Source: UBA940 sp045613745
GTDB taxonomy: Bacteria; Bacteroidota; Bacteroidia; Bacteroidales; Rikenellaceae
Reading direction: 5' to 3'
DNA: 64,000 nt
Assembly (NCBI GenBank): GCA_045613745.1
Contig: JAZLBP010000010.1
Span: forward strand, 62,001 to 126,000
How positions within the stretch are numbered: position 1 is the first letter of the stretch; every line of letters begins with the position of its first letter. The notes under the pieces were generated by a model. That model ran no database searches. It was not told where the DNA came from and was given only the letters and a program-made list of their open reading frames with translations. The translations under genes and the position numbers were made by a program. Positions 1 to 9,021 of this stretch are shown one piece after another.

Positions 1-1983
1 GCTGCGGTTAACAAAATGTTGAGCGCTCCCCAAATCAAAGCTATGCTGCCCCGCGACCTCAAACTTATGTGGGGTGTTAAGGGTATCGACGAGGACAACA
101 CCGCATTCCAACTCTACGCTATCAAAGCAAACACTCGTGATGGCAAAGCACCCCTCGATGGTGGTGTAATCACTGAGGCTCTTGCTACTTACTCGCAAAC
201 CGGTACTTCGGCAGAGGTTGATATGACCATGAACAGCGAAGGCGCTCGCACCTGGGCTCGTCTGACCGCTGACAACATCAACAACTGCATCGCTATCGTA
301 CTGGACGGCTATGTATATTCGGCTCCTATGGTTCACGGCGAGATTTCGGGCGGTCGCTCGCAAATCACCGGTGACTTCACCATCCAAGAGGCTACCGACT
401 TGGCTAACGTACTGAAATCGGGTAAACTGCCCGCTCCCGCACGTATCATCCAAGACACCGTAGTAGGTCCTTCGCTGGGTGCTGAGTCGATTAGCAAAGG
501 TATGATGTCGTTCGTTATCGCATTCTGCTTGGTACTGCTCTATATGGGTCTGTTCTACAGCCAAGCTGGTTGGATGGCTAACGTCGCTCTGTTGTGCAAC
601 GTATTCTTCCTGATGGGTGTATTGGTATCGTTCGGCGCAGTTCTGACTCTGCCCGGTATCGCCGGTATCGTTCTGACTATGGGTATGGCCGTTGACGCAA
701 ACGTAATTATCTACGAGCGTATCAAAGAGGAGTTGCGCGCAGGCAAAGGTCTGTCGGCTGCTGTGGCTGACGGTTTCTCGAACGCTCTGTCGGCAATCTT
801 GGACGGTAACATCACCACCATCATCACCGGTATCGTTCTGTTCTTGTTCGGTACAGGTCCTGTTCAAGGTTTCGCAACCACTCTGATTATCGGTATCATC
901 ACTTCGTTGTTCTGCTCGATTATCATCACTCGCCTGCTGATTTCGGCTCGCGTAGAGAAAGGCAAATCGCTCAGCTTCAGCAACAAGTGGAGTGCAAACT
1001 TCCTGACCAACACCAAAGTTGACTTCATCAACTTGCGCAAAAAATCGTACATCATTTCGGGCGTGCTGATTGCTGCTACTCTGATTAGCTTCGCAGTTCG
1101 CGGTTTCAACTATGGTGTAGATTTCTCGGGTGGTCGTGCTTATGTAGTATCGTTCGACCAAGAGGTTACCGACGACCAAGTTCGTGAGCAACTCTCGACC
1201 GTATTCACCGGTGACGACGAGAGCTTCGAGGTTAAACAATATGGTGCAGGCAACCAAAAACGTATCGTAACCCAATACCTCTATGATGACCAAAGCGACG
1301 ACGCTACTGCAAAGGTTAACGAGATGCTCTACCAAGCGCTCAATCCTCTGTTCGCAACCGAGCTCACTTTGGATCAATTCAACAGCACTCAAGATGTTGA
1401 ATATGGTGTAATCCAATCGGACAAAGTAGGTCCCAGCGTTGCACGCGACATCAAAGTTAACTCGATTATCTCGGTTCTGTTCTCGCTGTTGGCAATCGGT
1501 CTGTACATCATCATCCGATTCAAAAAATGGCAATGGGGTATGGGTGCAGTGGTTTCGCTGACTCACAACGCTCTGTTAGTAATGGGTCTGTACTCGATCT
1601 GCTACGGTCTGTTCCCCTTCACTTTGGAGGTTGACCAATCGTTCATCGCAGCTATCCTGACCATCATCGGTTACTCGATCAACGACACCGTGGTTATCTT
1701 CGACCGTATCCGTGAGTACCAAACTCTCTATCCCAAACGCAGCCTGAAAGACAACATCAACAACGCGATTAACTCGACTCTGTCGCGTACCATCAACACC
1801 TCGGGTACAACCATTGTTACCCTGTTGGCAATCATCATCTTCGGTGGTACTGTAATCCGTGGTTTCGTTGTAGCTCTGTTGTGGGGTATCATCGTAGGTA
1901 CCTACTCGTCGGTATTCGTTGCAACTCCCGTTGCTTACGAGATGATGAAAAAACAAAACGCTAAAAACAGCCAAGAGGCATAA
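1..1983 (+). CDS. secDF: Protein translocase SecD-SecF fusion, 5' end outside window
   Basis: Membrane-embedded, proton-driven accessory of the SecYEG translocon that helps pull exported proteins through. The frame is open from base 1, so the true start lies upstream; about 660 residues are visible. The first ~320 residues are the C-terminal part of SecD, including the first RND-type six-helix bundle. From about residue 345 a SecF half begins, with the hallmark NYGVDFSGGRAYVV and a second helix bundle ending in KKQNAKNSQEA. A fused SecDF is usual in Bacteroidetes. Codon choice (GTT/GTA, GCT, ATC, CGT) is strongly biased, which suggests high expression. The gene ends at a strong terminator. 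Confidence 0.96.
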   Translation, partial: AAVNKMLSAPQIKAMLPRDLKLMWGVKGIDEDNTAFQLYAIKANTRDGKAPLDGGVITEALATYSQTGTSAEVDMTMNSEGARTWARLTADNINNCIAIVLDGYVYSAPMVHGEISGGRSQITGDFTIQEATDLANVLKSGKLPAPARIIQDTVVGPSLGAESISKGMMSFVIAFCLVLLYMGLFYSQAGWMANVALLCNVFFLMGVLVSFGAVLTLPGIAGIVLTMGMAVDANVIIYERIKEELRAGKGLSAAVADGFSNALSAILDGNITTIITGIVLFLFGTGPVQGFATTLIIGIITSLFCSIIITRLLISARVEKGKSLSFSNKWSANFLTNTKVDFINLRKKSYIISGVLIAATLISFAVRGFNYGVDFSGGRAYVVSFDQEVTDDQVREQLSTVFTGDDESFEVKQYGAGNQKRIVTQYLYDDQSDDATAKVNEMLYQALNPLFATELTLDQFNSTQDVEYGVIQSDKVGPSVARDIKVNSIISVLFSLLAIGLYIIIRFKKWQWGMGAVVSLTHNALLVMGLYSICYGLFPFTLEVDQSFIAAILTIIGYSINDTVVIFDRIREYQTLYPKRSLKDNINNAINSTLSRTINTSGTTIVTLLAIIIFGGTVIRGFVVALLWGIIVGTYSSVFVATPVAYEMMKKQNAKNSQEA

Positions 1984-2010
1984 TAACAGCGTTTAGTTAC
2001 AATAAAAAAA

Positions 2011-2050
2011 GGAACATCCGCAAAATACTCTTTGCGGATGTTCTTTTTTT
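2011..2050 (+). terminator. Rho-independent terminator of secDF
   Basis: A 13-bp stem (GAACATCCGCAAA at 2012-2024 with TTTGCGGATGTTC at 2031-2043) followed by a T run. Its 3' arm also supplies the TTTG of the next promoter. Confidence 0.9.
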
Positions 2051-2062
2051 TGTGTAGATTTG
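2031..2062 (+). promoter_or_regulatory. Bacteroidetes-type promoter for dacA
   Basis: TTTG at 2031-2034 and TAGATTTG at 2055-2062, separated by 20 bp, match the -33/-7 consensus. The expected transcription start is ~20 bp before the dacA ATG. Confidence 0.75.
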
Positions 2063-2082
2063 TGAAATAAATTTTCGCAGTA

Positions 2083-2886
2083 ATGCTCGACTTCATCAAT
2101 TTCGGAATCATCGACGTCATCGACATCGTGGCTGTGGCGCTCGGAATGTACTACATCTACAAAATGACGCGCGGCTCGGTAGCCATGAACATCATTATGG
2201 GTGTGGTATTTATCTACATCGTGTGGGTTACAACCAAGGCTCTGAATATGGAGCTGGTGTCGGGCATACTGGGAGGTGTTATCAATACGGGTATCATCGC
2301 GCTGTTCATTCTGTTCCAACCCGAGCTGCGTCAGTTCTTGCAGAACGTGGGTATGAGCCAGAAGCGCAATGCCCTGCTACGCCGACTGTTTGGCAATGCC
2401 GGCAAGACCGCCTCATTCGACAACACACAACTGCTCAACGCCGTGGTAAATATGGCCGAGACAAAGACGGGTGCACTGATTGTACTGACACAGGAGAGCG
2501 ACCTGTCGCTGATTATCGACACAGGTATTATGGTTGACGCCCAACTCTCGGCTCCTCTTATCGAAAACCTCTTCTTCAAGAACTCGCCCCTGCACGACGG
2601 AGCTGTGATTGTCAATGGCGACCGCATTGTTGCGGCACGTTGCGTACTCCCCTCGACACAGCAGAAGGTACCCAAATCGACGGGTATGCGCCACCGCGCA
2701 GCGCTTGGTATCAGCGACATCTCGGACGTTATCGTGATTGTGGTGTCGGAGGAGACGGGTGCTATCTCGATTGCCCACGACGGACAACTCAACCGCAACA
2801 TCGCGCCCGACCAACTGCGTAACGAAATCGCACGTTACTACCGTCTGATTCGCAAACAACAACAGACCAAGAAACAACAAAAATAG
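2083..2886 (+). CDS. dacA: Diadenylate cyclase, membrane-bound CdaA/DacA type
   Basis: Makes the second messenger c-di-AMP from two ATP, which in other bacteria controls potassium and osmotic balance and envelope stress. The 267 residues begin with about three hydrophobic helices (residues ~8-75), as in CdaA, followed by a DisA_N/DAC domain. The active-site signatures DGAVIV (DGA motif) and RHRAALG (RHR motif) are intact. The gene has its own promoter and no CdaR or GlmM neighbour. A trkH gene lies near 62 kb, but no link between them is shown. The C-terminus is a short Lys/Gln-rich tail. Confidence 0.95.
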   Translation: MLDFINFGIIDVIDIVAVALGMYYIYKMTRGSVAMNIIMGVVFIYIVWVTTKALNMELVSGILGGVINTGIIALFILFQPELRQFLQNVGMSQKRNALLRRLFGNAGKTASFDNTQLLNAVVNMAETKTGALIVLTQESDLSLIIDTGIMVDAQLSAPLIENLFFKNSPLHDGAVIVNGDRIVAARCVLPSTQQKVPKSTGMRHRAALGISDISDVIVIVVSEETGAISIAHDGQLNRNIAPDQLRNEIARYYRLIRKQQQTKKQQK

Positions 2887-2960
2887 TGTTGTACTTTTTG
2901 AGCCATCAAAAAGGTCGCATACCGACAGGATTGGCTACCGCCCTTATCCCGAAGGTACAA
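2887..2960 (+). repeat. Post-stop hairpin repeat, family B, copy B3 (dacA)
   Basis: Starts at the dacA stop codon. It has the hairpin CTTTTTGA-gcca-TCAAAAAG (2894-2913), then a segment containing GGCTACCGCCCTTATCCC (2933-2950). The same arrangement follows ubiA (41345-41471). Confidence 0.7.
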
Positions 2961-3056
2961 ACACAAAAGGAGTCCCACTTTGCAGGACTCCTTTTGCATT
3001 TATACAGACCACAATTGCGGCATATTTTGGAGCATTTGACAAATCAAAGACAACAA
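2955..3056. repeat. Duplicated convergent terminator cassette, copy 1
   Basis: Holds a bidirectional terminator (CAAAAGGAGTCC / GGACTCCTTTTG, 2963-2996) between convergent dacA and proA. The terminator and the tail with TTGACAAATCAAA are nearly identical to 55205-55304, between yidD and mtaB, where flanking genes differ. Confidence 0.75.
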
Positions 3057-3059
3057 CAC

Positions 3060-4298
3060 CTATCCTCGGACTTGGCCGTTGCCTGTGATGATATATTTGT
3101 AGGTTGTCAGCTCGCGGAGCGCCATAGGTCCGCGTGCATGGAGTTTTTGGGTGCTGATACCAACCTCGGCACCGAAACCAAATTGTCCGCCATCGGTGAA
3201 AGCGGTCGAAACATTGACATAGACACAAGCCGCATCCACTCGCACTGTAAACTCGCGGGCAGTCTGCTCGTTGGCGGTCACAATGGCTTCGCTGTGACCC
3301 GACGAGTAGCGAGCGATGTGCTTCAACGCCTCGGCAAATGAGCCTACCGTACGAATCGACATCTTGTAATCCAAGAACTCGGTGCCAAAACTGTCCTCGG
3401 CGGCGGGTAGCAACAACTCGGCAGGATAATGCCCTGCGAGCGCAGCATAAGCCTCAGTGTCGGCATAGATAGTGACTTTGCTCGCGGCCAAACGGGCACA
3501 TAATGTGGGTAGGTCACCGAGGCGGTCGCGGTGAACGACAAGGCAATCCAACGCATTGCAGACGCTCACACGTCGTGTCTTGGCATTGGTCACGATAGCC
3601 TCGCCCACAGCCAAATCGCCCTCGCTGTCGAAATAGGTATGCACCACACCCGCACCCGTCTCAATTACGGGCACTTGGGCATTTTCGCGCACATAGCGAA
3701 TAAGCGACGCACTACCACGCGGAATAACAACATCGACCATACCCACAGCTTTGAGCAACTGTTCGGTGTAGGCACGGTCGCTACCCAGCAATGACGCAGC
3801 GTCGGCCGTAATGCCACACTCCGAAAGCGAGCGACGAATAATGTCGATGGCCGCGGTGTTGGTGTGAAATGCATCACTACCCCCTTTGAGGATGCAGGCG
3901 TTGGCAGTTTTCAAACACAGCGAGAAGACGTCGAACGTAACATTAGGGCGCGCCTCGTAGATTACACCCACCACACCCAGCGGCACACGACACTTGGCAA
4001 TAGTCATTCCGTTGGGGCGTGTCCACTGCTCCATAACCTCGCCTACGGGTGACGGCAGTCCTGCCACCGAGCGCATATCGTCGGCAATGGCGCTGATACG
4101 TTCAGGCGTCAGGCGCAGACGGTCAATCATAGGGTTATCGGGCGACATTGCAGCCACATCCACCTCGTTGGCTCGGAGCAACTCCGAGGTCGCAGCCACA
4201 ATATTGTCGGCTGTGTGAAGCAGCACGCGGTTAATCTGATCACAGCTCAGGGTCGCAATCTCGGATGCAGCCCTGCGCGCAGATTCAAAAACGGTCAT
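3060..4298 (-). CDS. proA: Gamma-glutamyl phosphate reductase
   Basis: Second step of proline synthesis: NADPH-dependent reduction of glutamyl-5-phosphate to the semialdehyde. The 412 residues have an aldehyde dehydrogenase-like fold of normal family length. The catalytic Cys lies in the RRVSVCNALDCLVVHRD region, and the NADP-binding part has KGGSDAFHTNTA. It is the last gene of a proC-proB-proA run, 14 bp after proB, so all three enzymes from glutamate to proline are encoded together. Confidence 0.96.
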   Translation of the reverse strand: MTVFESARRAASEIATLSCDQINRVLLHTADNIVAATSELLRANEVDVAAMSPDNPMIDRLRLTPERISAIADDMRSVAGLPSPVGEVMEQWTRPNGMTIAKCRVPLGVVGVIYEARPNVTFDVFSLCLKTANACILKGGSDAFHTNTAAIDIIRRSLSECGITADAASLLGSDRAYTEQLLKAVGMVDVVIPRGSASLIRYVRENAQVPVIETGAGVVHTYFDSEGDLAVGEAIVTNAKTRRVSVCNALDCLVVHRDRLGDLPTLCARLAASKVTIYADTEAYAALAGHYPAELLLPAAEDSFGTEFLDYKMSIRTVGSFAEALKHIARYSSGHSEAIVTANEQTAREFTVRVDAACVYVNVSTAFTDGGQFGFGAEVGISTQKLHARGPMALRELTTYKYIITGNGQVRG

Positions 4299-4312
4299 AT
4301 AGAGTTCGTTTC

Positions 4313-5395
4313 TTATAGTTCCAAATACATATAATCGTAGTGCACAAGCGGCTTTTCGCCCTTGACACCCAGCAGCTGGCGTACCTTGGCGCTGTCGGCC
4401 GTAACGCGACCAACACCTATGCGTCGGCCGTCGTGCGAGATGATGCGTACAATGTCGTCACGCTCGAAATCGCCCTCGATGCGCACCACACCCACAGGCA
4501 GGATACTTGCCGCACGACTCTCGGCAATGGCACGAGTTGCGCCCTCATTCAGATGCAACTCACCTTTAGCAAAGCCCTCGCTGTGGGCAATCCACATCTT
4601 GACACCCGACGCCGATTTGGCAGCAGGCTCAAAACGGGTACACACAACATCCCCATCGCCGAGCACAAGGTCGGTAAGAATTCCGTCGCGCGTGCCGTTG
4701 GCGATTATAACCTCGATACCCTCGCCCGCAACCTTCTGCGAGATGCGGCTCTTGGTGCCCATACCTCCGCGGCCACGAGCCGAGCGCGAGGTCTGGATAT
4801 ATTGTTCGAGGGTTTGGCCCACAGCCACACGTCGGATGACACTCGACTGCGAGTCGGCGGGCGAGCCGTCGTAGATTCCGTCTATATTGCTCAGGATAAT
4901 CAGTGCATCGGCACCCATCATCGTGCAGAGCAATCCCGACAGTTCGTCGTTATCGGTGAACATCAGCTCCGACACCGAGATTGTATCGTTCTCATTGACA
5001 ATGGGAATCACGCCCGTTGCCAACATCGTCTCCATACAGTTGCGTTGATTGAGGTAGTGGCGGCGAGTCGAGAGGCTCTCCTTGGTTGTCAGCACCTGTC
5101 CGCACACAATGCCCCACTCGCCAAACAGGTCGCAGTAGCGGTTGATAAGTCGCACTTGACCTACGGCCGAGAAGAGTTGGCGTGCCGACACGCTGTCGAG
5201 ATGACCCACCGAGCGCATCACACCACGCCCCGAGGCCACAGCACCCGACGACACCAAAATAACCTGCACACCCTCGACGTGAAGGCGTGCAATCTGGTCA
5301 ACCAGCGACGACATACGCGTTGTGTCGGGCATTCCGTCGGCGCGGGTCAGCACATTGCTACCCACCTTGACCACTATTCGTTTATATCTGTTCAT
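4313..5395 (-). CDS. proB: Glutamate 5-kinase with PUA domain
   Basis: Phosphorylates glutamate with ATP, the first and usually feedback-controlled step of proline synthesis. The 360 residues have an amino acid kinase domain (VVKVGSNVLT at the N-terminus, NENDTISVSEL and the GRGGMGTKSRISQKVAGEG loop) and a C-terminal PUA domain from about residue 270. It sits 3 bp downstream of proC and 14 bp upstream of proA. Confidence 0.96.
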   Translation of the reverse strand: MNRYKRIVVKVGSNVLTRADGMPDTTRMSSLVDQIARLHVEGVQVILVSSGAVASGRGVMRSVGHLDSVSARQLFSAVGQVRLINRYCDLFGEWGIVCGQVLTTKESLSTRRHYLNQRNCMETMLATGVIPIVNENDTISVSELMFTDNDELSGLLCTMMGADALIILSNIDGIYDGSPADSQSSVIRRVAVGQTLEQYIQTSRSARGRGGMGTKSRISQKVAGEGIEVIIANGTRDGILTDLVLGDGDVVCTRFEPAAKSASGVKMWIAHSEGFAKGELHLNEGATRAIAESRAASILPVGVVRIEGDFERDDIVRIISHDGRRIGVGRVTADSAKVRQLLGVKGEKPLVHYDYMYLEL

Positions 5396-5398
5396 ACA

Positions 5399-6184
5399 CT
5401 ATTTGCTTGCTTTAATACCTTCGGCCACAGCAGCAGAGAATCCGGCACGCTCCATAGCCTCCAAACCACGAAGTGTGATGCCACCCGGGGTTGTTACGCG
5501 GTCTATTTCGCTTTGTGGCGATGCACCGCTATGGCGTAACACGCTGACTGCACCCTGCACCGTCTCCATCACCACATCCAGCGCCATTTGGGGCTCGATA
5601 CCCGACTCTACACCCGCCTTGCACGATGCGTCGATATAACGCAGCGCATAAGCGATACCACACGAGGCGAGGGCTGTTGCAGCCTGCATCTGCTCCTCGC
5701 GGATGTTATAGACCCTGCCCAAAGCACCGAACACTCCGCCGACAATCTCGCGCTGCGCGTCACTTGCGCCACTCTCGGCCACAAAGGTCACGCTCTGCCC
5801 TACCGACACCGCAGTATTGGGAATCACGCGGAACAGCGCAGGCACACTCTTGGCACCCGACAGCCACTCGGCCAAAGTTGTAAAGTCCACACCTGCAACT
5901 ACCGACACCACTGCCTGCCTGCCGGAGTCGATGTGAGGAGCCAGCTCGGCCAGCACCTCTTGCAACAGCCACGGCTTGACCGCAACCACCACAAGGTCGG
6001 CACCCTCTACGGCCTCAACATTGTCGCGCGTTGTGCGCACTCCCTCGGGAAGATGTTGCCCCGATTTGAGATGCGACACTACAACTCGGTCGGCCGCCAC
6101 AATACCGCCACTGACAACGCCCGAAGCGATTGCCGCACCCATATTGCCGCCACCAATGACTGCTATTCGAAGATTGTCCGTCAT
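5399..6184 (-). CDS. proC: Pyrroline-5-carboxylate reductase
   Basis: Final step of proline synthesis: reduction of pyrroline-5-carboxylate to proline. The 261 residues open with the dinucleotide-binding motif VIGGGNMGAAIASG. The C-terminal dimer domain carries the family signature around TVQGAVSVLRHSGASPQSEIDRVTTPGG (read as two shorter motifs, TVQGAVSVL and VTTPGGIT). It is the first gene of the proline operon. The region just upstream has a small GC hairpin near 6207-6224 but no clear TAnnTTTG box. Confidence 0.95.
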   Translation of the reverse strand: MTDNLRIAVIGGGNMGAAIASGVVSGGIVAADRVVVSHLKSGQHLPEGVRTTRDNVEAVEGADLVVVAVKPWLLQEVLAELAPHIDSGRQAVVSVVAGVDFTTLAEWLSGAKSVPALFRVIPNTAVSVGQSVTFVAESGASDAQREIVGGVFGALGRVYNIREEQMQAATALASCGIAYALRYIDASCKAGVESGIEPQMALDVVMETVQGAVSVLRHSGASPQSEIDRVTTPGGITLRGLEAMERAGFSAAVAEGIKASK

Positions 6185-6267
6185 ATTCTCTTATTTTATA
6201 AGTTAGGCGACCCAAGGCCGCCTAAAATTTTCTTTATTATGAAAGGAAAGGGTTATCCCCTACCCCA

Positions 6268-6325
6268 ACGTTTAATATTGTGAGAATTTCGCTATCCGCG
6301 ACTATCGGTGCAAAATTTGCCCGCA
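6268..6325. repeat. Core-less partial copy of family A beside A1
   Basis: Shares TTTAATATTGTGAG (6271-6284) and ATCGGTGCAAAATTT (6304-6318) with the two ends of the neighbouring A1 element but lacks the central hairpin. It looks like a deleted or unfinished copy in tandem with A1. Confidence 0.55.
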
Positions 6326-6336
6326 CCCACTCGCTG

Positions 6337-6462
6337 AATGTTTAATATTGTGAGGGAAATTTTGTGCCGTAAGGTTCTGTTGGATGCGCAGCATACTATT
6401 AGTATGTGAGCAATCTGACACGGTTCTTATCGGTGCAAAATTTACCCGCAAGATTAAACATT
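6337..6462 (-). repeat. Stop-codon palindrome, family A, copy A1 (ychF)
   Basis: The ychF-proximal arm AATGTTTAAT (6453-6462 on the minus strand) contains the last two codons' bases and TAA stop of ychF. It is perfectly complementary to the distal arm at 6337-6346. The core has the family hairpin CATAC-taata-GTATG with flanking CTCA and TGC. It is the most divergent of the five copies. Confidence 0.75.
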
Positions 6463-7557
6463 AAACAAGAAGTGCATAATATCACCATCCTGCACAACAT
6501 ACTCCTTGCCCTCGATGCCGATTTTGCCCTGCTCGCGGCAAGCCTTCTCTGAACCCAGTGACACATAGTCGTCGTACTTGATAACCTCGGCACGGATGAA
6601 ACCACGCTCAAAGTCGGTGTGGATGATACCTGCTGCTTGGGGCGCTTTGATACCCTTGCGATAGGTCCACGCGCGAGTCTCGTCGGGACCAGTGGTGAAG
6701 TAGGTTTCGAGGTTGAGCAGGCGGTAAGCCGACTTGATAAGACGAGCCACGCCCGACTCGGCAAGACCTACCTCCTCCAAGAACATTTGACGCTCCTCGT
6801 AGGTTTCGAGTTCGGCAATGTCGGCCTCGGTAGCAGCTGCCACAATCAGCAACTCGGCACCCTCCTCCTTGATAGCCTCGCGCACTTGCTCAACATAAGC
6901 ATTACCCGAAACAGCGCTCGCCTCATCGACGTTGCACACATACATTACGGGTTTTGCGGTCAGCAGGTTGAGCTCGGCAGCCATCTTCTCATCCTCCTTG
7001 TTGTCGATTTTGACAGTACGAGCGCTCTTGCCTTGCTCCAACGCAGCTTTATATTGCACCAGAATGTCGCACAGACGTTTTGCAGCCTTGTCGCCACCTG
7101 TTTGCGCTTGTTTTTGGATTTTCGACAAACGGTTCTCGACGGTTTCGAGGTCTTTGAGTTGCAACTCGGTGTCGATAATCTCCTTGTCGCGCACGGGGTT
7201 AATCGAGCCATCGACGTGGGTAATGTTACCATTGTCGAAGCAACGCAAAACGTGGATAATCGCGTTAGTGTTGCGGATGTTGTCGAGGAACTTGTTACCC
7301 AGACCCTCGCCCTTCGAAGCACCCTTCACCAGACCTGCGATATCAACAATCTCGATGGTGGTGGGAACGAGTTTGCGGGGGTTATCAATCTTTGCCAGAG
7401 CAGTCAGACGCTCGTCAGGAACGGTGATAACGCCCACATTAGGCTCGATAGTACAGAAGGGGAAGTTCGCCGCCTGCGCCTTGGCGTTCGACAGCGAGTT
7501 GAAAAGTGTGGATTTGCCCACGTTGGGCAGGCCCACAATACCACATTGAAGTGCCAT
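6454..7557 (-). CDS. ychF: Redox-regulated ATPase/GTPase YchF (OLA1 family)
   Basis: Obg-related P-loop NTPase that binds ribosomes and is linked to stress responses; its exact role is unsettled. The 367 residues have a normal length. The G1 motif GLPNVGKSTLF is at residues 8-18, DIAGLVKGASKGEGLGNKFL is the switch region, and a C-terminal TGS domain ends in GDIMHFLFNV. It lies 22 bp downstream of miaB with no visible promoter between them, so the two are probably co-transcribed. Its stop codon lies inside repeat A1. Confidence 0.95.
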   Translation of the reverse strand: MALQCGIVGLPNVGKSTLFNSLSNAKAQAANFPFCTIEPNVGVITVPDERLTALAKIDNPRKLVPTTIEIVDIAGLVKGASKGEGLGNKFLDNIRNTNAIIHVLRCFDNGNITHVDGSINPVRDKEIIDTELQLKDLETVENRLSKIQKQAQTGGDKAAKRLCDILVQYKAALEQGKSARTVKIDNKEDEKMAAELNLLTAKPVMYVCNVDEASAVSGNAYVEQVREAIKEEGAELLIVAAATEADIAELETYEERQMFLEEVGLAESGVARLIKSAYRLLNLETYFTTGPDETRAWTYRKGIKAPQAAGIIHTDFERGFIRAEVIKYDDYVSLGSEKACREQGKIGIEGKEYVVQDGDIMHFLFNV

Positions 7558-7579
7558 AGTTTATATTTCGTTTTTGTTA

Positions 7580-8923
7580 TTATTCAATTTCTTCGCCAAT
7601 GAGGGTTGCCGACGAGCACTCGGTTACGCGTACACGCACATAGTCACCCACGCGGTGGTCGCGTTTGTCGATGATGACAACCTTGTTTTGCGAGGTACGG
7701 CCAAACATCTTGTCGGCGCTACGTTTGCTAGTGCCCTCCAACAAAATCTCAAACTCGCCACCCACGTCGCGTCGGTTCGACTCCAACGACAACTCGTTTT
7801 GCAGGGCGATGATTTCGTTCAAGCGGCGGATTTTCTCCTCGGCGGGCACATCGTCTGCCAAGTGGCGTGCCGAGTAGGTGTTGGGACGCTCCGAGTAGTG
7901 GAACATAAAGGCCGACGCATAACCCACCTCGCGCATCAGCGACAGGGTCATTTGGTGGTCCTCCTCGGTCTCGGTGCAGAAACCCGCAATAAGGTCGGTG
8001 GTGATGGCGCAGTCGGGGATGTACTTGCGGATAGCCTCGATACGACCCAGGTACCACTCGCGGGTGTATTTTCGGTTCATCAGTGCCAGCATTCGGCTGC
8101 TACCCGATTGGGCGGGCAGGTGGATGGCACGGCAGATATTGGGGTTGGCAGCAATAACTTGCAACAACTCGTCGCTCATATCCTTGGGGTGCGAAGTCGA
8201 GAAACGCACACGCAACAGCGGGCTCACAGCAGCCACCTTGGCCATCAGTTCGGGGAATCCAACCTCGCCACACTTATAGGAGTTTACGTTCTGACCAAGC
8301 AGAGTAACCTCGCGGTAGCCTGCCTCGAACAGTTCCTCTACCTCGTGAACGATGGTTTGCCAATCGCGGCTACGCTCGGCACCACGAGTATAGGGCACCA
8401 CGCAGTAGGCGCACATATTGTTGCAACCACGCATAATCGACACGAATGAGGTCACGCCATTCTTGTCCAAACGCACGGGCGAAATCTCGGCATAGGTCTC
8501 CTCGCGGCTCAGTTTGGTGTTGATACCCTTCTGACCCTCGCGAGCCATGCGAATCAGGTGGGGAAGGTCGCGATAGGCGTCGGGGCCAGCCACAACGTTC
8601 ACCATAGGCTCCTCCAAAAGGCGCTCTTTGAGTCGCTCGGCCATACAGCCGATGATACCGATAATCAAGCTCTTGCGCGCACGTTTGTAGCGACGAAACT
8701 CGCTGAGTCGTCCCCAGATACGTTGCTCGGCATTATCGCGAATCGAGCAGGTGTTGACCAAGATAACCTCAGCCTCGGCAATATCTTCGGTGTAGATGTA
8801 ACCATCCTTTTGCAAAATCGACAGCACCACCTCGCTATCGGCGAAGTTCATTTGGCAGCCGTATGTTTCGATATGCACCTTGCATCCCGCGCCCACGGCG
8901 GGTCGTAAATTAGTAAGATTCAT
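7580..8923 (-). CDS. miaB: tRNA-2-methylthio-N6-dimethylallyladenosine synthase
   Basis: Radical SAM methylthiotransferase that adds a methylthio group to i6A37 in tRNAs reading UNN codons. The 447 residues contain an N-terminal UPF0004 domain (ETYGCQMNFADSEVV, with NTCSIRDNAEQR), the radical SAM cluster motif GCNNMCAYCVVPYTRG (CxxxCxxC), and a C-terminal TRAM domain. A TATCTTTG box lies just upstream. The related enzyme mtaB is at 55.3 kb; the conserved CSIRDNA motif supports MiaB here. Confidence 0.95.
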   Translation of the reverse strand: MNLTNLRPAVGAGCKVHIETYGCQMNFADSEVVLSILQKDGYIYTEDIAEAEVILVNTCSIRDNAEQRIWGRLSEFRRYKRARKSLIIGIIGCMAERLKERLLEEPMVNVVAGPDAYRDLPHLIRMAREGQKGINTKLSREETYAEISPVRLDKNGVTSFVSIMRGCNNMCAYCVVPYTRGAERSRDWQTIVHEVEELFEAGYREVTLLGQNVNSYKCGEVGFPELMAKVAAVSPLLRVRFSTSHPKDMSDELLQVIAANPNICRAIHLPAQSGSSRMLALMNRKYTREWYLGRIEAIRKYIPDCAITTDLIAGFCTETEEDHQMTLSLMREVGYASAFMFHYSERPNTYSARHLADDVPAEEKIRRLNEIIALQNELSLESNRRDVGGEFEILLEGTSKRSADKMFGRTSQNKVVIIDKRDHRVGDYVRVRVTECSSATLIGEEIE

Positions 8924-8942
8924 AGTAAACTGTTAATCTCGA

Positions 8943-8950
8943 CAAAGATA
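8943..8950 (-). promoter_or_regulatory. Promoter -7 box for miaB-ychF
   Basis: TATCTTTG on the minus strand, 20 bp before the miaB ATG. The nearest TTTG (8973-8976) is at 22 bp, slightly longer than consensus spacing. Confidence 0.6.
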
Positions 8951-8972
8951 GGGATTTTCTTCGAGATATTCA

Positions 8973-9000
8973 CAAAAAAAGGAGCCTTCACAGCTCCTTT
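8973..9000 (-). terminator. Terminator after the YitT-family gene
   Basis: Stem AAAGGAGC/GCTCCTTT followed on the minus strand by seven T residues. Confidence 0.85.
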
Positions 9001-9021
9001 ATTACACTTTGCCCCCTCGGG

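Noticed and set aside
6271..6354. Direct repeats TTTAATATTGTGAG as a possible CRISPR or iteron array
   Set aside because: Only two units, with no regular spacer and no cas or rep genes; they belong to family A ends.
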